Source: Bacteroidales bacterium (GTDB lineage: Bacteria; Bacteroidota; Bacteroidia; Bacteroidales; Muribaculaceae). From it: 38,848 nucleotides of DNA. The position numbers were made by a program, and so were the translations under genes. Positions 1-7,165 of this stretch are shown here, one piece after another. The notes below the pieces were generated by a model. That model made no database searches. It saw only the letters and a program-made list of their open reading frames with translations, and was not told the DNA's origin. The DNA lies in contig SFFL01000021.1 in NCBI GenBank assembly GCA_004557825.1, positions 1 through 38,848 on the forward strand, given 5' to 3'. Each line of letters opens with the position of its first letter. Positions within the stretch are counted from its first letter, which is position 1.

Positions 1-1
1 G

Positions 2-385
2 CATTATTGTTGTAGGAAATGTTCGGACATCGCTTATAATAGAAGAAGAGCTGAAGCCACAAAGCGTCAACAGATGGATAAGGTTATATCTTTGATGCCG
101 GAGGGGCGTGATTATATCAGTGTTGCCGAAGCAGAAGCCATATTCGGTGTCTGCAAAGAAACCATACGGCGCATGATTCGTAGCGGTAAGGTGTCAAGCA
201 TTAATCTCGGTACTCGTCTCACAAGAGTAAGCAAGTCTGAGTTAATGGGTATATTGCCTTTGCGTGAGGAACCGGCAAATCGGGACGTAGCATTACCGAG
301 ACCATATAATCTGGAGCCGGAAGATTGCTATACCATAGGTGAGTATAGTACTCCCGAATTTCAGACCGGCGGAGCGCGGTTTTAA
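2..385 (+). CDS. Helix-turn-helix (excisionase-like) DNA-binding protein, 5' end outside window
   Basis: A reading frame enters from the window edge and stays open to the TAA at 383-385. An internal ATG at 74 would give 103 residues, but the 24 codons before it also look coding. They contain closely spaced cysteines (YCCRKC) followed by an Arg-rich stretch (NRRRAE), like one half of a zinc ribbon. The rest is a MerR/excisionase-type winged HTH (ISVAEAEAIFGVCKETIRRMI, then RSGKVSSINLGTRLTRVSK). Such proteins bind DNA as recombination directionality factors or small regulators. The C-terminal 35 residues match nothing I know. It is probably a true gene truncated by the window, next to mobile-element debris; its target is unknown. 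Confidence 0.7.
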   Translation, partial: HYCCRKCSDIAYNRRRAEATKRQQMDKVISLMPEGRDYISVAEAEAIFGVCKETIRRMIRSGKVSSINLGTRLTRVSKSELMGILPLREEPANRDVALPRPYNLEPEDCYTIGEYSTPEFQTGGARF

Positions 386-429
386 GACAAAGATAAGCAG
401 GCAATGTGAGCCTGATTCTTATTTGGGGT

Positions 430-464
430 AAAGGATTGAGGGGCTCGATGCCCCTCGATCCTTT
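430..464. other. Long GC-rich hairpin between the HTH gene and the IS3 element
   Basis: Two 15-nt arms (430-444 and 450-464) pair around a 5-nt loop with a single G-U or mismatch position. No T-run follows on either strand, so it is not a clear intrinsic terminator. A 9-bp direct repeat TTTGGGGTA flanks the hairpin (about 423-431 and 504-512). The remainder of 386-511 shows no gene. Confidence 0.5.
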
Positions 465-554
465 GATGATAGGACAAGCAGTGTAAAGCTCGCCGTCATC
501 TTCTTTGGGGTAGTGCAAATTTAATGATATTCCGGGAATCCGCCAAATCATTCC

Positions 555-1391
555 TCATGCTGCGGCAAGAAAAAGCTCCCACGGGACTTTTCCGTCAATG
601 CCCTGGTGGTGTCTTCGATGGTTGTAATACTCGATGAATCCCGATATTCCTTCTCGTAGATCAATGACGTTTGCGGCAGGATTCAGATAGACATATTCCA
701 TCTTGAGAGTTCTCCAGAATCGTTCGATCCAGATGTTGTCCTTGGCGCGTCCGCGACCGTCCATTGACATCGTGATGCCATATTTCTCACAAGCCTCCGT
801 CCAGTCTTTGGAAGTATACTGGCATCCCTGGTCGGAATTGATTATCTCCGGTGCTCCGTAAAGCCTTACAGCCTCATCGAGGACTTCGATCGAGTTGGCA
901 CCGTCGAGCGTATTGTGCAGCCCCCAGGCCACAATGGCACGGGAATACACATCGATTATCGCTGTCAGATACATGAATCCCTTTTCCATCGGAATGTATG
1001 TGATATCTATTGACCACACTTGTCCCGGATGAGCCACTTTCAATCCTCTCAGAAGATAAGGCTTTATGTATTTGGCGTTTGCACCATGAGTAAGATTACG
1101 TCTGGGCTGTACGGCGATGATTCTCATTTTCCGCATCAGGCGGCGTATTCTCTTGGGGCCGACAATGAAGTTCAACGCGATCAGATCCAGTACCGTACCC
1201 AATACGCCACGAGCCGGATTATCAGTATGAATCCTGTCAATCTCTTTCATGATCGTCTCGTTGTACTCGCTCTCTCCCTTCGGCTCATAATAATACGTCC
1301 CTTTGCTCAGAGACAGAACTTCAAGCTGCTTGTTCAACGACAGTTTGATGTCTTGGGACACGAAAGATCTTCGGGCAGCCGCAGTCCCAAC
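555..1391 (-). CDS. IS3-family transposase OrfB (rve integrase domain), made by -1 frameshift
   Basis: This is the catalytic part of an IS3-family transposase: an HTH_21-like segment (LSLNKQLEVLSLSKGTYYY) followed by an RNase H-like integrase core. The DDE signature is visible: D in VWSIDITYIP, D in NSDQGCQYTS, and E in NIWIERFWRTLK. It ends YYNHRRHHQGIDGKVPWELF, the usual IS3 C-terminus. The coordinates start at the presumed frameshift position. Joined to OrfA the fusion is 371 residues, normal for the family. A GTG at 1361-1359 could give a separate OrfB. It replicates and inserts the element by copy-out/paste-in. Confidence 0.85.
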   Translation of the reverse strand, partial: VGTAAARRSFVSQDIKLSLNKQLEVLSLSKGTYYYEPKGESEYNETIMKEIDRIHTDNPARGVLGTVLDLIALNFIVGPKRIRRLMRKMRIIAVQPRRNLTHGANAKYIKPYLLRGLKVAHPGQVWSIDITYIPMEKGFMYLTAIIDVYSRAIVAWGLHNTLDGANSIEVLDEAVRLYGAPEIINSDQGCQYTSKDWTEACEKYGITMSMDGRGRAKDNIWIERFWRTLKMEYVYLNPAANVIDLREGISGFIEYYNHRRHHQGIDGKVPWELFLAAA

Positions 1392-1669
1392 TTTTGCGAT
1401 GCCCTCTTTGCAAAATCCAGCATCATCTCCAACTCCCCAATCTTGCGGTGAAGATTGTCCACCTCCTTCTGATGCGATTCCTCGTTCCCGGAGGTGCCGA
1501 AAGTCTGCGAGGCGTTTTTCGACAGCTCGCTCTTCCATCGGGAAATCATGTACTGCGACACGCCGAATTTCTTTTCAAGCTCCGGCAGCGTCATCTGTTC
1601 TTTTAGCGCTTCCAAGGCTACTTTGGCCTTGAAATCCGCTGAATACTTTTTTCTTGAGTTGTTGCCCAT
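1334..1669 (-). CDS. IS3-family transposase OrfA (HTH_Tnp_1)
   Basis: A 111-residue protein beginning MGNNSRKKYSADFKAKVALEALK. This is the classic IS3 OrfA start with an HTH of the HTH_Tnp_1 family (TLPELEKKFGVSQYMISRWK). It is followed by a leucine-zipper-like helix (about residues 68-95, VDNLHRKIGELEMMLDFAKR). OrfA binds the element ends, and alone it usually dampens transposition. Its 3' end overlaps orfB in the -1 frame, so the active enzyme is the OrfAB fusion. The last 18 residues are read only when no frameshift occurs. Confidence 0.85.
   Translation of the reverse strand: MGNNSRKKYSADFKAKVALEALKEQMTLPELEKKFGVSQYMISRWKSELSKNASQTFGTSGNEESHQKEVDNLHRKIGELEMMLDFAKRASQKLGLRLPEDLSCPKTSNCR
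1391..1396 (-). promoter_or_regulatory. Probable -1 ribosomal frameshift site between orfA and orfB
   Basis: On the minus strand orfA is read ...TCG CAA AAG TTG. Slipping back one base on AAG puts the ribosome into the orfB frame at GTT. A-AAG slips are known in IS3-family elements. The run is short (CAAAAG), so efficiency is uncertain; no downstream stimulatory structure was worked out. Confidence 0.5.
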
Positions 1670-1732
1670 GTTCGGATAACGTTTTTATTGGGTTTATCTT
1701 GCGTGCCGAACCGGTTCGATTTTGCGGCAGTA

Positions 1733-2212
1733 TTATACCTCTCCGGTGTCAGTGTCAATATACGACAGACGGTCCCCGGCAAAGTCAATCAGCATCTTCT
1801 GTCCCGGCTGATACAGGTCGCGAAGTAACGTCGAGGGAGTGACCGCTTTCATATGCTGGGATATGTGATAGCGGAACTGCGACAGGCTGTAGCCGTCGGG
1901 GTGATCTCTGCGGTATTCCTCCCATAACAGCTGCGATGTGACATGCGGTTTTTTCAGTTCTTTCTCCAAAGCGGGCAGAAGTTCCTTCAGAACTTCCATC
2001 CGCTCATCGCAATACGCCGGGTTGCCCCCGTTGAAACGGTGGTTCAGAACCGTGTCCTCCAGCGCTATAAGTTCGCGTGTCGTAAGAGGGTCCGCCTCAG
2101 CTATCGACTTGTAGCGGCTGACTGTGTTCTTGCTGATATGGAGCGCTGAAGCAATTGAACGGATCGATTCCTTTTGCGACAGGCGTATCAGCACCTGCTT
2201 GATGATATTCAT
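1733..2212 (-). pseudogene. istA: Truncated IS21-family transposase IstA (N-terminal part)
   Basis: The 159 residues match the start of IS21-family IstA: an HTH (IRSIASALHISKNTVSRYKS), a helical linker, the stretch GYSLSQFRYHISQHMK, and the start of the rve core (PGQKMLIDFAGDRLSYIDTDTG). The first catalytic D is present (LIDFAGD). The frame then stops directly after TGEV, where the IS3-family sequence begins. Full IstA is about 500 residues, so roughly two thirds are missing, and no istB ATPase gene is present. The rest of istA is not found on the far side of the IS3 element. This suggests deletion as well as insertion, and the remnant cannot transpose by itself. Confidence 0.8.
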
Positions 2213-2279
2213 GCTTATCGGTTGTGTTGCTATGGCTATATTCCTTATTTATGGGAATATAGCTGAAAATCATCAAAAG

Positions 2280-2540
2280 TGTCCCAGCATGCTCCGGTTT
2301 TTTGCGCCAGGCGCCCGACAGCCAGAGACTTGCGTCAGAGCGACTGTCCCAGCATGCTCCGGTTTTCTGCGCGGCGCGGCGTGCTTTCGGCCATTTATCC
2401 CAGCATGCTCCGGTTTTTACGCCTGTCGACCCCGAACTCAGGACGCAATTAGCTGATAATCAATCCTGCCTTCTGGCTCTAAAATGCAGATTTCGGCACT
2501 GTTTTATGCCTCCCATGCTGTCCCAGCATGCTCCGGTCTC
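2280..2540. repeat. Four copies of a 20-22 bp IS21-type terminal repeat
   Basis: The sequence TGTCCCAGCATGCTCCGG occurs at 2280, 2345 and 2519, with a near copy (TATCCC...) at 2396; start-to-start spacings are 65, 51 and 123 bp. The core AGCATGCT is a palindrome. They lie upstream of istA. IS21-family elements carry several copies of such a repeat at their ends as IstA binding sites, so the outermost copy (2519-2540) probably marks the left end of the IS21 remnant. No gene is seen in this stretch. Confidence 0.75.
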
Positions 2541-2767
2541 TCCAGTTTATAGCAGCGCTCTTTATCTTTACTGTGCTCGTAGTTTTCTATTGTGAAGGCT
2601 GTTACACTTTTGCAGATGGGTGGTATTGGGTTACAAGCTTTCCTTTCAAGAATCTTGGGTGTTTAAATTGGGTGGCTTAATTCACAGAAACCAAGGGAAA
2701 TATGCTATAAATTGAGGGGATTTTTAGACAGAAAGACATAAAGACAAAAAGCCGGGGCGGAGAGGCT
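2541..2767. other. Non-coding stretch between IS21 remnant and repeats
   Basis: No convincing gene on either strand. The sequence changes from AT-rich (about 2560-2750) to very GC-rich after 2750. The whole non-genic interval from the istA start to the radical SAM gene (2213-2985) otherwise holds the IS21 repeats, one palindromic repeat copy, a local duplication and a 9-bp tandem repeat, listed separately. Confidence 0.5.
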
Positions 2768-2805
2768 TGTAGGGGCGCGATTTTTCGCGCCCGCCCCGGA
2801 TGGCC
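2768..2805 (-). repeat. Dispersed palindromic element, variant copy
   Basis: This copy carries TGTAGGGGCGCGA, then TTTT in place of the usual TATA centre, then TCGCGCCCG and a GGATGGCC end. It is the inverted orientation of the element seen at 7058, 9735, 10455, 12712, 20449, 27295, 29072 and 36251. It is followed by a local duplication: GGCTGCGCGGCGGGGC occurs at 2845 and 2890. Confidence 0.7.
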
Positions 2806-2919
2806 GTCAGGCGGGGAAAGACAGGAGAACAGGAGGACAGGAGGGGCTGCGCGGCGGGGCCTTCCAATGGGGAAGGCCGGAGAACAGGAGGCTGCGCGGC
2901 GGGGCATTAGCTGCTAAAT

Positions 2920-2968
2920 TAGCTAAGATAGCTAAAGTAGCTAAGATAGGTAAAGTAGCTAAGGTAGC
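2920..2968. repeat. 9-bp tandem repeat (TAGCTAARR), about 5.4 copies
   Basis: Units at 2920, 2929, 2938, 2947 and 2956 read TAGCTAAGA, TAGCTAAAG, TAGCTAAGA, TAGGTAAAG and TAGCTAAGG, followed by TAGC. The array ends about 18 bp before the stop codon of the radical SAM gene. A microsatellite-like array; no function is evident. Confidence 0.9.
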
Positions 2969-2985
2969 GGGAGTGGGCGGAGGGG

Positions 2986-4011
2986 TTATTTTACGGTGTA
3001 GTTGAGTTTTTTGGAGGCGTTGCGGCGGCGACTTTTGTGGCTGAATATGAGGGTGAGGAGGTGGCGGAGGGTGTGGTGGCGTCGGTGGTAGCTTTCGTAG
3101 GTGTCTTGGGTTTCGTTGAAGTCGGGTTTATATATGCCGTCGGGGGATATGTAGCAGTAGCATACATCTTCGATGGCGGCTGTGGCCCAGTCTTGTTGGT
3201 CGTCGACGGTGTCGAGTTGTTCTTTTTCGGGGGCTATGATGCGGATGTTGCGGCTGCGGCAGTCGGCTACTATGCGGGCTATGGTGTTGTCGTAGTGCTG
3301 TTTGAGAGCGGAGGTGTCGTAGTCGGTCCAGGCTGTTCCTCCCATATTCTGCACGGGCCGGAGCTGGATAATGTCGGGTGTTACGGCTGACCATAGGTCC
3401 CAGAAAGGTTCCGGGGCGAGGTCGGCGATGTTCATAGAGTTGAAAGTGAAATTGAGTCGGATGGTGAAGGCGGGGTAGCGTTTTTTGAGGTCGGCAAGGA
3501 TTTCTACGAGATGGCAAAAGCGGTCGAAACGTGCGCCTGGCATGAGGTATTCGTAGGTTTGTGCGCGTGTGCCGTGAGCCGAGATTGTGATTTCGTTGAG
3601 GCCGGCTTTTATCATTGATTCGAGCCGTGTGGGGTCGGCGGCGAGGAGTTGGCCGTTGGTGGTGAGGGATATGTATGGCACACCTTGGGCTTTGGCGTCG
3701 GCGATGATGGTGTCGAGGTTTTTGTAGAGGGTTGGTTCGGTGCCGCAGCCGATTTGAACTTTCAGTGCGCGGCGGTAGAATGCCCGTGCTGCGGCGTCGA
3801 GGCGTTCGGGGCTGATTTGCCGGGCGCGGGAGTCGTGTTCAGGATTGCTGAAGTAGCACATACGGCATCGGAGGTTGCATCCGGTGGATGGGTCGATGTA
3901 TACCGCTACGGTTCTGCGGCGGAGGATGTGCATTGCTGATAGGCCGAACACTTTGAATGCTCCGGGGAGTTTGCGGCCGGCTACCAATGACAGTAATCTA
4001 TAGAATTTCAT
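2986..4011 (-). CDS. Radical SAM protein
   Basis: A 341-residue radical SAM enzyme. The [4Fe-4S] cluster motif is C45-x3-C49-x2-C52 (GCNLRCRMCYFSNPEH). Core-barrel motifs follow: GCGTEPTLYKNL, the strand VPYISLTTNG, and ITISAHGTRAQTYE. The C-terminal part has a short Cys cluster (EDVCYCYISPDG) and aromatic residues as in trimmed SPASM-like tails. It lacks the full set of SPASM cysteines, so one auxiliary cluster at most seems possible. The substrate is unknown and no peptide substrate or partner gene is adjacent. It starts 24 bp downstream of the SRP RNA gene on the same strand and may depend on read-through of that promoter. A cytosolic, oxygen-sensitive enzyme is expected. Confidence 0.85.
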   Translation of the reverse strand: MKFYRLLSLVAGRKLPGAFKVFGLSAMHILRRRTVAVYIDPSTGCNLRCRMCYFSNPEHDSRARQISPERLDAAARAFYRRALKVQIGCGTEPTLYKNLDTIIADAKAQGVPYISLTTNGQLLAADPTRLESMIKAGLNEITISAHGTRAQTYEYLMPGARFDRFCHLVEILADLKKRYPAFTIRLNFTFNSMNIADLAPEPFWDLWSAVTPDIIQLRPVQNMGGTAWTDYDTSALKQHYDNTIARIVADCRSRNIRIIAPEKEQLDTVDDQQDWATAAIEDVCYCYISPDGIYKPDFNETQDTYESYHRRHHTLRHLLTLIFSHKSRRRNASKKLNYTVK

Positions 4012-4034
4012 GCAAGGAGGGGGAAAATAAAAAA

Positions 4035-4130
4035 GGGTAAGCTATCTACATCGCACCGCTCAAACCCGTACCGTTGCTTCGATCAAGACCTGGCGGAGTT
4101 CCGGGCGAGCTGGTCGTGTAGGACTTACCC
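4035..4130 (-). ncRNA. ffs: Signal recognition particle RNA (4.5S-type, small bacterial SRP RNA)
   Basis: Read on the minus strand, the roughly 96-nt RNA begins GGGTAAG and ends CTTACCC, closing a perfect 7-bp terminal stem. The apical domain has the SRP hallmark GCCAGGTC, a short loop, then GAAGCA, the Ffh-binding asymmetric loop. The apical loop reads TTGA rather than the common GGAA. A run of six Ts (4034-4029) directly follows the closing stem, so the stem also serves as an intrinsic terminator. A consensus promoter sits immediately upstream. It pairs with Ffh to target membrane proteins to FtsY/SecYEG. An antisense-free 68-codon frame across it is spurious. Confidence 0.93.
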
Positions 4131-4134
4131 GGTG

Positions 4135-4165
4135 CAAAGGTACGACTTTTTTTGCGGTTGGCAAA
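4135..4165 (-). promoter_or_regulatory. Bacteroidetes-type promoter of the SRP RNA gene
   Basis: On the minus strand TTTG (4165-4162) is followed after exactly 19 nt by TACCTTTG (4142-4135), matching the -33 TTTG / -7 TAnnTTTG consensus of the Bacteroidetes housekeeping sigma factor. The SRP RNA starts 5 nt further on, at about 4130. Confidence 0.9.
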
Positions 4166-4374
4166 TTTTTTCTTGAGAAAATATAAATGCTTGCGCAGAA
4201 CAGTTTGGCGGTAATAAATGTTAAATATTTGTGTGAGCCGAGGTTTAAGCAATGGCTGAGGCGATTAGCGAAGGCTGGCGACTGAGGCTTTTGTTGATAA
4301 AATGCCCAAACTTTGGCAGTTTTGGATGCAAGACGGCCACGGGGTGGTTTATCGCACGGGTTATTTGCTTAATT
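4166..4374. other. AT-rich intergenic region between divergent ffs and efflux operon
   Basis: No gene recognised. A near-palindrome around CCAAACTTTGG lies at about 4309-4319. A candidate plus-strand -7 box TAATTTTG (4370-4377) precedes the efflux operon, with only a weak -33 match (GTTTA). The direct repeats that follow are listed separately. Confidence 0.4.
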
Positions 4375-4467
4375 TTGTGCTCGCAAAACAATAGAATGAG
4401 CTTTGTGCTCGCGAATGATTTGCAATAGAATGAGCTTTTGTGCTCGCAAGATATATATTGTGCTCAC
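4375..4467. repeat. Four direct repeats of TTGTGCTCGC upstream of the efflux operon
   Basis: Copies start at 4375, 4403, 4438 and 4458 (the last reads TTGTGCTCAC). Copies two and three are each preceded by AATAGAATGAGC. The 12-mer TTGTGCTCGCAA is an imperfect dyad. The array begins within the candidate -7 box and runs to within 55 bp of the chosen TolC start, a position suited to an operator or activator site. No linked regulator gene is visible. Confidence 0.7.
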
Positions 4468-4521
4468 GGTTTATTTATGAGAGATATGAATAGCAGCATT
4501 TTCAAGCTATCAGGCGGCTGT

Positions 4522-5985
4522 ATGGCCGTTTTGCGTTGCGGCAGGAGCGCTGTGCGGCTTTTTGTCGTGGCGCTTGGCTGGAGTGTGGCCGTTTTGGCTA
4601 CGGCTGAGACTTATTCGCTGGAGCAGTGCCGCCAGTTGGCTCTTGAGAACAATAAGGAGCTGATGGTGAAGCGCGAGCAGCAGACTAAGGCCGGCTATCA
4701 GCGTAAGCAGGCTTTTGCGGCATATCTTCCGGCGATTGATTTCAATGGCGGGTATGTGTATAATCAGAAGGAGATTTCGATTTTCGGCGAGGATCAGCAT
4801 CTGCCTATCGGGCAGTTTGATCTGGCCAGTCAGTCGTATCAGTATTCTCTGGTGAAGAATCCTTACACGGGTCTGCCGATAGTGACTCCCGACGGCACTC
4901 CGGTGCCTGAGCAGACGGCTTTGATTCCGAAGGAGTCGATGACTTACGATATTCATAATGTATTTTTCGGCGCCATCACCCTCACGCAGCCTATATATAT
5001 GGGCGGCAAGATTGTGGCTATGAATAAGTTGGCCAAAATTGGCGAGGAGGCTGCCGGGCATCTTTATCATAATGAGGCTCAGAATGTGGTTTACGCCGTG
5101 GACGGTGCTTACTGGACCGTGGTGGCGCTGAAGGCCAAGTATGAGCTGGCTAAGAGTTATGTGAATCTGCTCGACACTCTGCAGCACGATATTTCGCTGA
5201 TGCTGGAGCAGGGTGTGGTGACTCGCAGCGATGTGCTGGCCGTGGATGTGAAGCTGAATCAGGCACACGTGGACCTTACGAAGGTGGAGAATGGCCTGAG
5301 CCTGAGCCGTATGGCGCTGGCGCAGGTGTGCGGTCTGCCGGTCAACTCCAATATGGAGGTGGTCGACGAGGGTAAGGTGGAAATCAATCCCAAGGCCGAA
5401 ATCGCCACTCAATACAATATGGAGGATGTGTATGCTCGTCGAGCCGACCTGCAGGCGCTCGACCTCACGCGCAAGGCTGCCGAGCAGGAGCGCAAGCTGG
5501 CTCTGTCGTCGATGCTGCCCAATGTAGCGCTGATGGGGGCTTACTCCTTCTCCAACCCCAATATGTTCGATGGCTTCCAGAAGAAATTCTCGGGAGCGTT
5601 CTCGGTGGGGGTGATGGTGAATATTCCCATCTGGCACTGGGGCGGGCATTATTACGGCTACAAGGCATCGAAGGCCGATGCCGTGGTGGCCGAACTAAAC
5701 ATTGCCCACGCCCGGGAGATGGTCGACTTGCAGGTAAGTCAGGCGGCGTTTAAGGCGCAGGAGAGCCTCAAGACCTACACGATGACCTGCATCAATCTTG
5801 AGAAGGCCAACGAGAACCTGCGCACGGCCACCCTTGGTTTCCATGAGGGTGTGATTGCCTCCACCGATGTGATGGCTGCCCAGACGGCGTGGCTGAAGGC
5901 TCACTCCGAGCAGATCGACGCCGTGATAGAGGTGCAGCTTTGTGATGTTTACCTCAACAAGGTGCTGGGTCGACTCGATTATTAA
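4522..5985 (+). CDS. TolC-family outer membrane efflux channel
   Basis: Outer membrane factor of a tripartite exporter. From ATG 4522 the protein has 487 residues and starts with a signal peptide (Arg-containing n-region, core LFVVALGWSVAVLA, cleavage near ATA-ETYS). The mature start YSLEQCRQLALENN is the classic TolC-family opening. Two repeats follow, each with a beta hairpin and long coiled-coil helices, including LLEQGVVTRSDVL-like and FHEGVIASTDVMAAQTAW segments, which are signature TolC turns. In-frame ATGs at 4477 and 4486 would lengthen the n-region and are less likely. The adaptor gene follows after 32 bp, then two permeases, forming one operon. The region upstream has four direct repeats that may regulate it. 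The substrate is unknown. Confidence 0.9.
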   Translation: MAVLRCGRSAVRLFVVALGWSVAVLATAETYSLEQCRQLALENNKELMVKREQQTKAGYQRKQAFAAYLPAIDFNGGYVYNQKEISIFGEDQHLPIGQFDLASQSYQYSLVKNPYTGLPIVTPDGTPVPEQTALIPKESMTYDIHNVFFGAITLTQPIYMGGKIVAMNKLAKIGEEAAGHLYHNEAQNVVYAVDGAYWTVVALKAKYELAKSYVNLLDTLQHDISLMLEQGVVTRSDVLAVDVKLNQAHVDLTKVENGLSLSRMALAQVCGLPVNSNMEVVDEGKVEINPKAEIATQYNMEDVYARRADLQALDLTRKAAEQERKLALSSMLPNVALMGAYSFSNPNMFDGFQKKFSGAFSVGVMVNIPIWHWGGHYYGYKASKADAVVAELNIAHAREMVDLQVSQAAFKAQESLKTYTMTCINLEKANENLRTATLGFHEGVIASTDVMAAQTAWLKAHSEQIDAVIEVQLCDVYLNKVLGRLDY

Positions 5986-6017
5986 TTCTGATTACAAACG
6001 ATTTTACACTTACAATA

Positions 6018-7013
6018 ATGCTGTCGAAAGAAGAGAAAAAAGCGAACCGCAGTCTGATGATCTCCCTTGGCGGAGTGGTGATAGTGCTGGCCGTAATGGC
6101 TATTCTCGGTTTCCTGTTCATCAACAAGCCGGCCGAAATCCTTGAGGGTCAGGCCGAAGCCACATCGGTGCGCGTGTCGGGCAAGCTTCCCGGCCGTGTG
6201 ATGGAATTCTATGTGCGTGAGGGCGATACGGTGCACAAGGGCGATACCCTGGTGCATATTCATTCGTCGCTGGCCGACGCGAAGCTGCAGCAGGCCCGTG
6301 CCGCCGAGACCGCCGCGCAGGCATTGGACAAGAAGGTCGACGCCGGTACCCGTTCGCAGATCATCCAGAGCGCCCACGATGTATGGCAGCAGGCCGAAGC
6401 AGCCGTGGGAATCGCCAAGAAGACCTACGACCGTATGCAGAACCTCTATGCTCAGGGGGTAATCTCGGAGCAGAAACGCGATGAGGCCAAGGCTGCCTAC
6501 GATGCCGCCGTGGCCGGAGCCTCGGCCGCCCGCAGCCAGTACAATCTGGCCAAGGAGGGTCCGCAGAGCGAGGACCGCACTCAGGCCGCCGCTATGGTGG
6601 ATGTGGCCAAGGGTGGTGTGGCCGAAGTGAATGCAATGCTTGAGGACCAGTATCTTACCGCTCCGTGCGACGGTCAGATCGACGTGATTTTCCCGCACGT
6701 GGGCGAGCTTGTGGCGCTGGGCGCTCCGATTATGAATGTGCTTCGCCTCGACGACAAGTGGGTGACCTTCAATGTGCGTGAAGAGCATTTGAAGGATTTC
6801 ACGATGGACAAGGAGCTGACCGTGGAGATTCCCGCACTCGACAAGAAGGCGAAGGTGAAGGTCTACTATGTGCGCGATATGGGCAGTTATGCCACCTGGC
6901 ACGCCACCAAGACCACGGGCGACTGGGATTCCAAGACTTTTGAGGTGAGGGCTCGGCCCGAGGAGGCGCTGCCCGACTTGCGCCCCGGTATGACGGTAAT
7001 CATCCGCGAGTAA
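6018..7013 (+). CDS. HlyD/EmrA-type periplasmic adaptor (membrane fusion protein)
   Basis: Adaptor linking inner-membrane permeases to the TolC-like channel. It has 331 residues with one N-terminal membrane anchor (about residues 13-35, LMISLGGVVIVLAVMAIL). A split biotinyl-lipoyl domain has its first half near GKLPGRVMEFYVREGDTVHKGD and its second half near LTAPCDGQIDVIFPHVGELV. Between them lies a long Ala/Gln-rich coiled-coil hairpin (about 85-195). The C-terminal beta-barrel ends in PDLRPGMTVIIRE. It is the second gene of the operon, followed after a repeat-filled 152-bp gap by the permeases. It resembles the YbhG/YhiI adaptors that serve ABC-2 exporters. Confidence 0.9.
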   Translation: MLSKEEKKANRSLMISLGGVVIVLAVMAILGFLFINKPAEILEGQAEATSVRVSGKLPGRVMEFYVREGDTVHKGDTLVHIHSSLADAKLQQARAAETAAQALDKKVDAGTRSQIIQSAHDVWQQAEAAVGIAKKTYDRMQNLYAQGVISEQKRDEAKAAYDAAVAGASAARSQYNLAKEGPQSEDRTQAAAMVDVAKGGVAEVNAMLEDQYLTAPCDGQIDVIFPHVGELVALGAPIMNVLRLDDKWVTFNVREEHLKDFTMDKELTVEIPALDKKAKVKVYYVRDMGSYATWHATKTTGDWDSKTFEVRARPEEALPDLRPGMTVIIRE

Positions 7014-7026
7014 GCCACGCAAAAAA

Positions 7027-7057
7027 ATGCAGAATGCACAATGCGTAATGCGTAATT
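7027..7057. repeat. AATGC-type intergenic repeat
   Basis: Reads GCAGAATGCACAATGCGTAATGCG, a degenerate 8-10 bp tandem of (A/C/G)AATGC. The same family recurs at about 10497-10585, 15240-15268, 25525-25550, 28780-28840, 32403-32437, 33670-33724 and 38821-38848, always in gaps or at gene ends. Confidence 0.75.
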
Positions 7058-7095
7058 GCCATCCGGACGCGGCCGCGATATATCGCGCCCCTACA
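7058..7095 (+). repeat. Dispersed palindromic element copy
   Basis: GCCATCCGG, then ACGCGGC, then the 14-bp palindrome CGCGATATATCGCG, then CCCCTACA. It sits between the adaptor and permease genes and follows an AATGC repeat. The palindrome could form a hairpin in the mRNA; whether it affects operon expression is unknown. Confidence 0.85.
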
Positions 7096-7165
7096 GCCGG
7101 GTGGCACCCGATGGGAAACCATCCCAGTTAGGGGATAAAAGAAGATGCATAAGAAATAAATTGCA

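Larger units (their letters stand above)
512..1732 (-). mobile_element. IS3-family insertion sequence (ends approximate)
   Basis: The element holds overlapping orfA and orfB in the arrangement of the IS3/IS150 group. The ends are not resolved. The right end must lie at about 1730-1738, where the neighbouring istA frame breaks. The left end lies somewhere in 495-520. Near the ends the left side reads TAGTGCAAAT and the right side, inverted, reads TACTGCCGCAAAA, which is only a weak terminal inverted repeat. A possible 3-bp duplication (GTA) flanks it, but this is too short to trust. Both open reading frames are intact, so it may still be active. Confidence 0.7.

Noticed and set aside
219..551. 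110-codon minus-strand open frame between the IS3 element and the HTH gene
   Set aside because: It spans the hairpin and overlaps the HTH gene, shows no family resemblance, and does not continue istA.
2677..2907. 76-codon minus-strand open frame in the repeat-rich gap before the radical SAM gene
   Set aside because: It is made of low-complexity Arg/Pro/Ala sequence derived from the palindromic repeat and its neighbours.
4046..4252. 68-codon minus-strand open frame
   Set aside because: It lies over the SRP RNA gene and its promoter; the RNA explains the conservation-like structure.
4510..5649. Minus-strand open frame of 379 codons opposite the TolC-like gene
   Set aside because: His/Leu-rich antisense shadow without motifs.
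5982..7022. Minus-strand open frame of 346 codons opposite the adaptor gene
   Set aside because: Antisense shadow of a clear HlyD-like gene.
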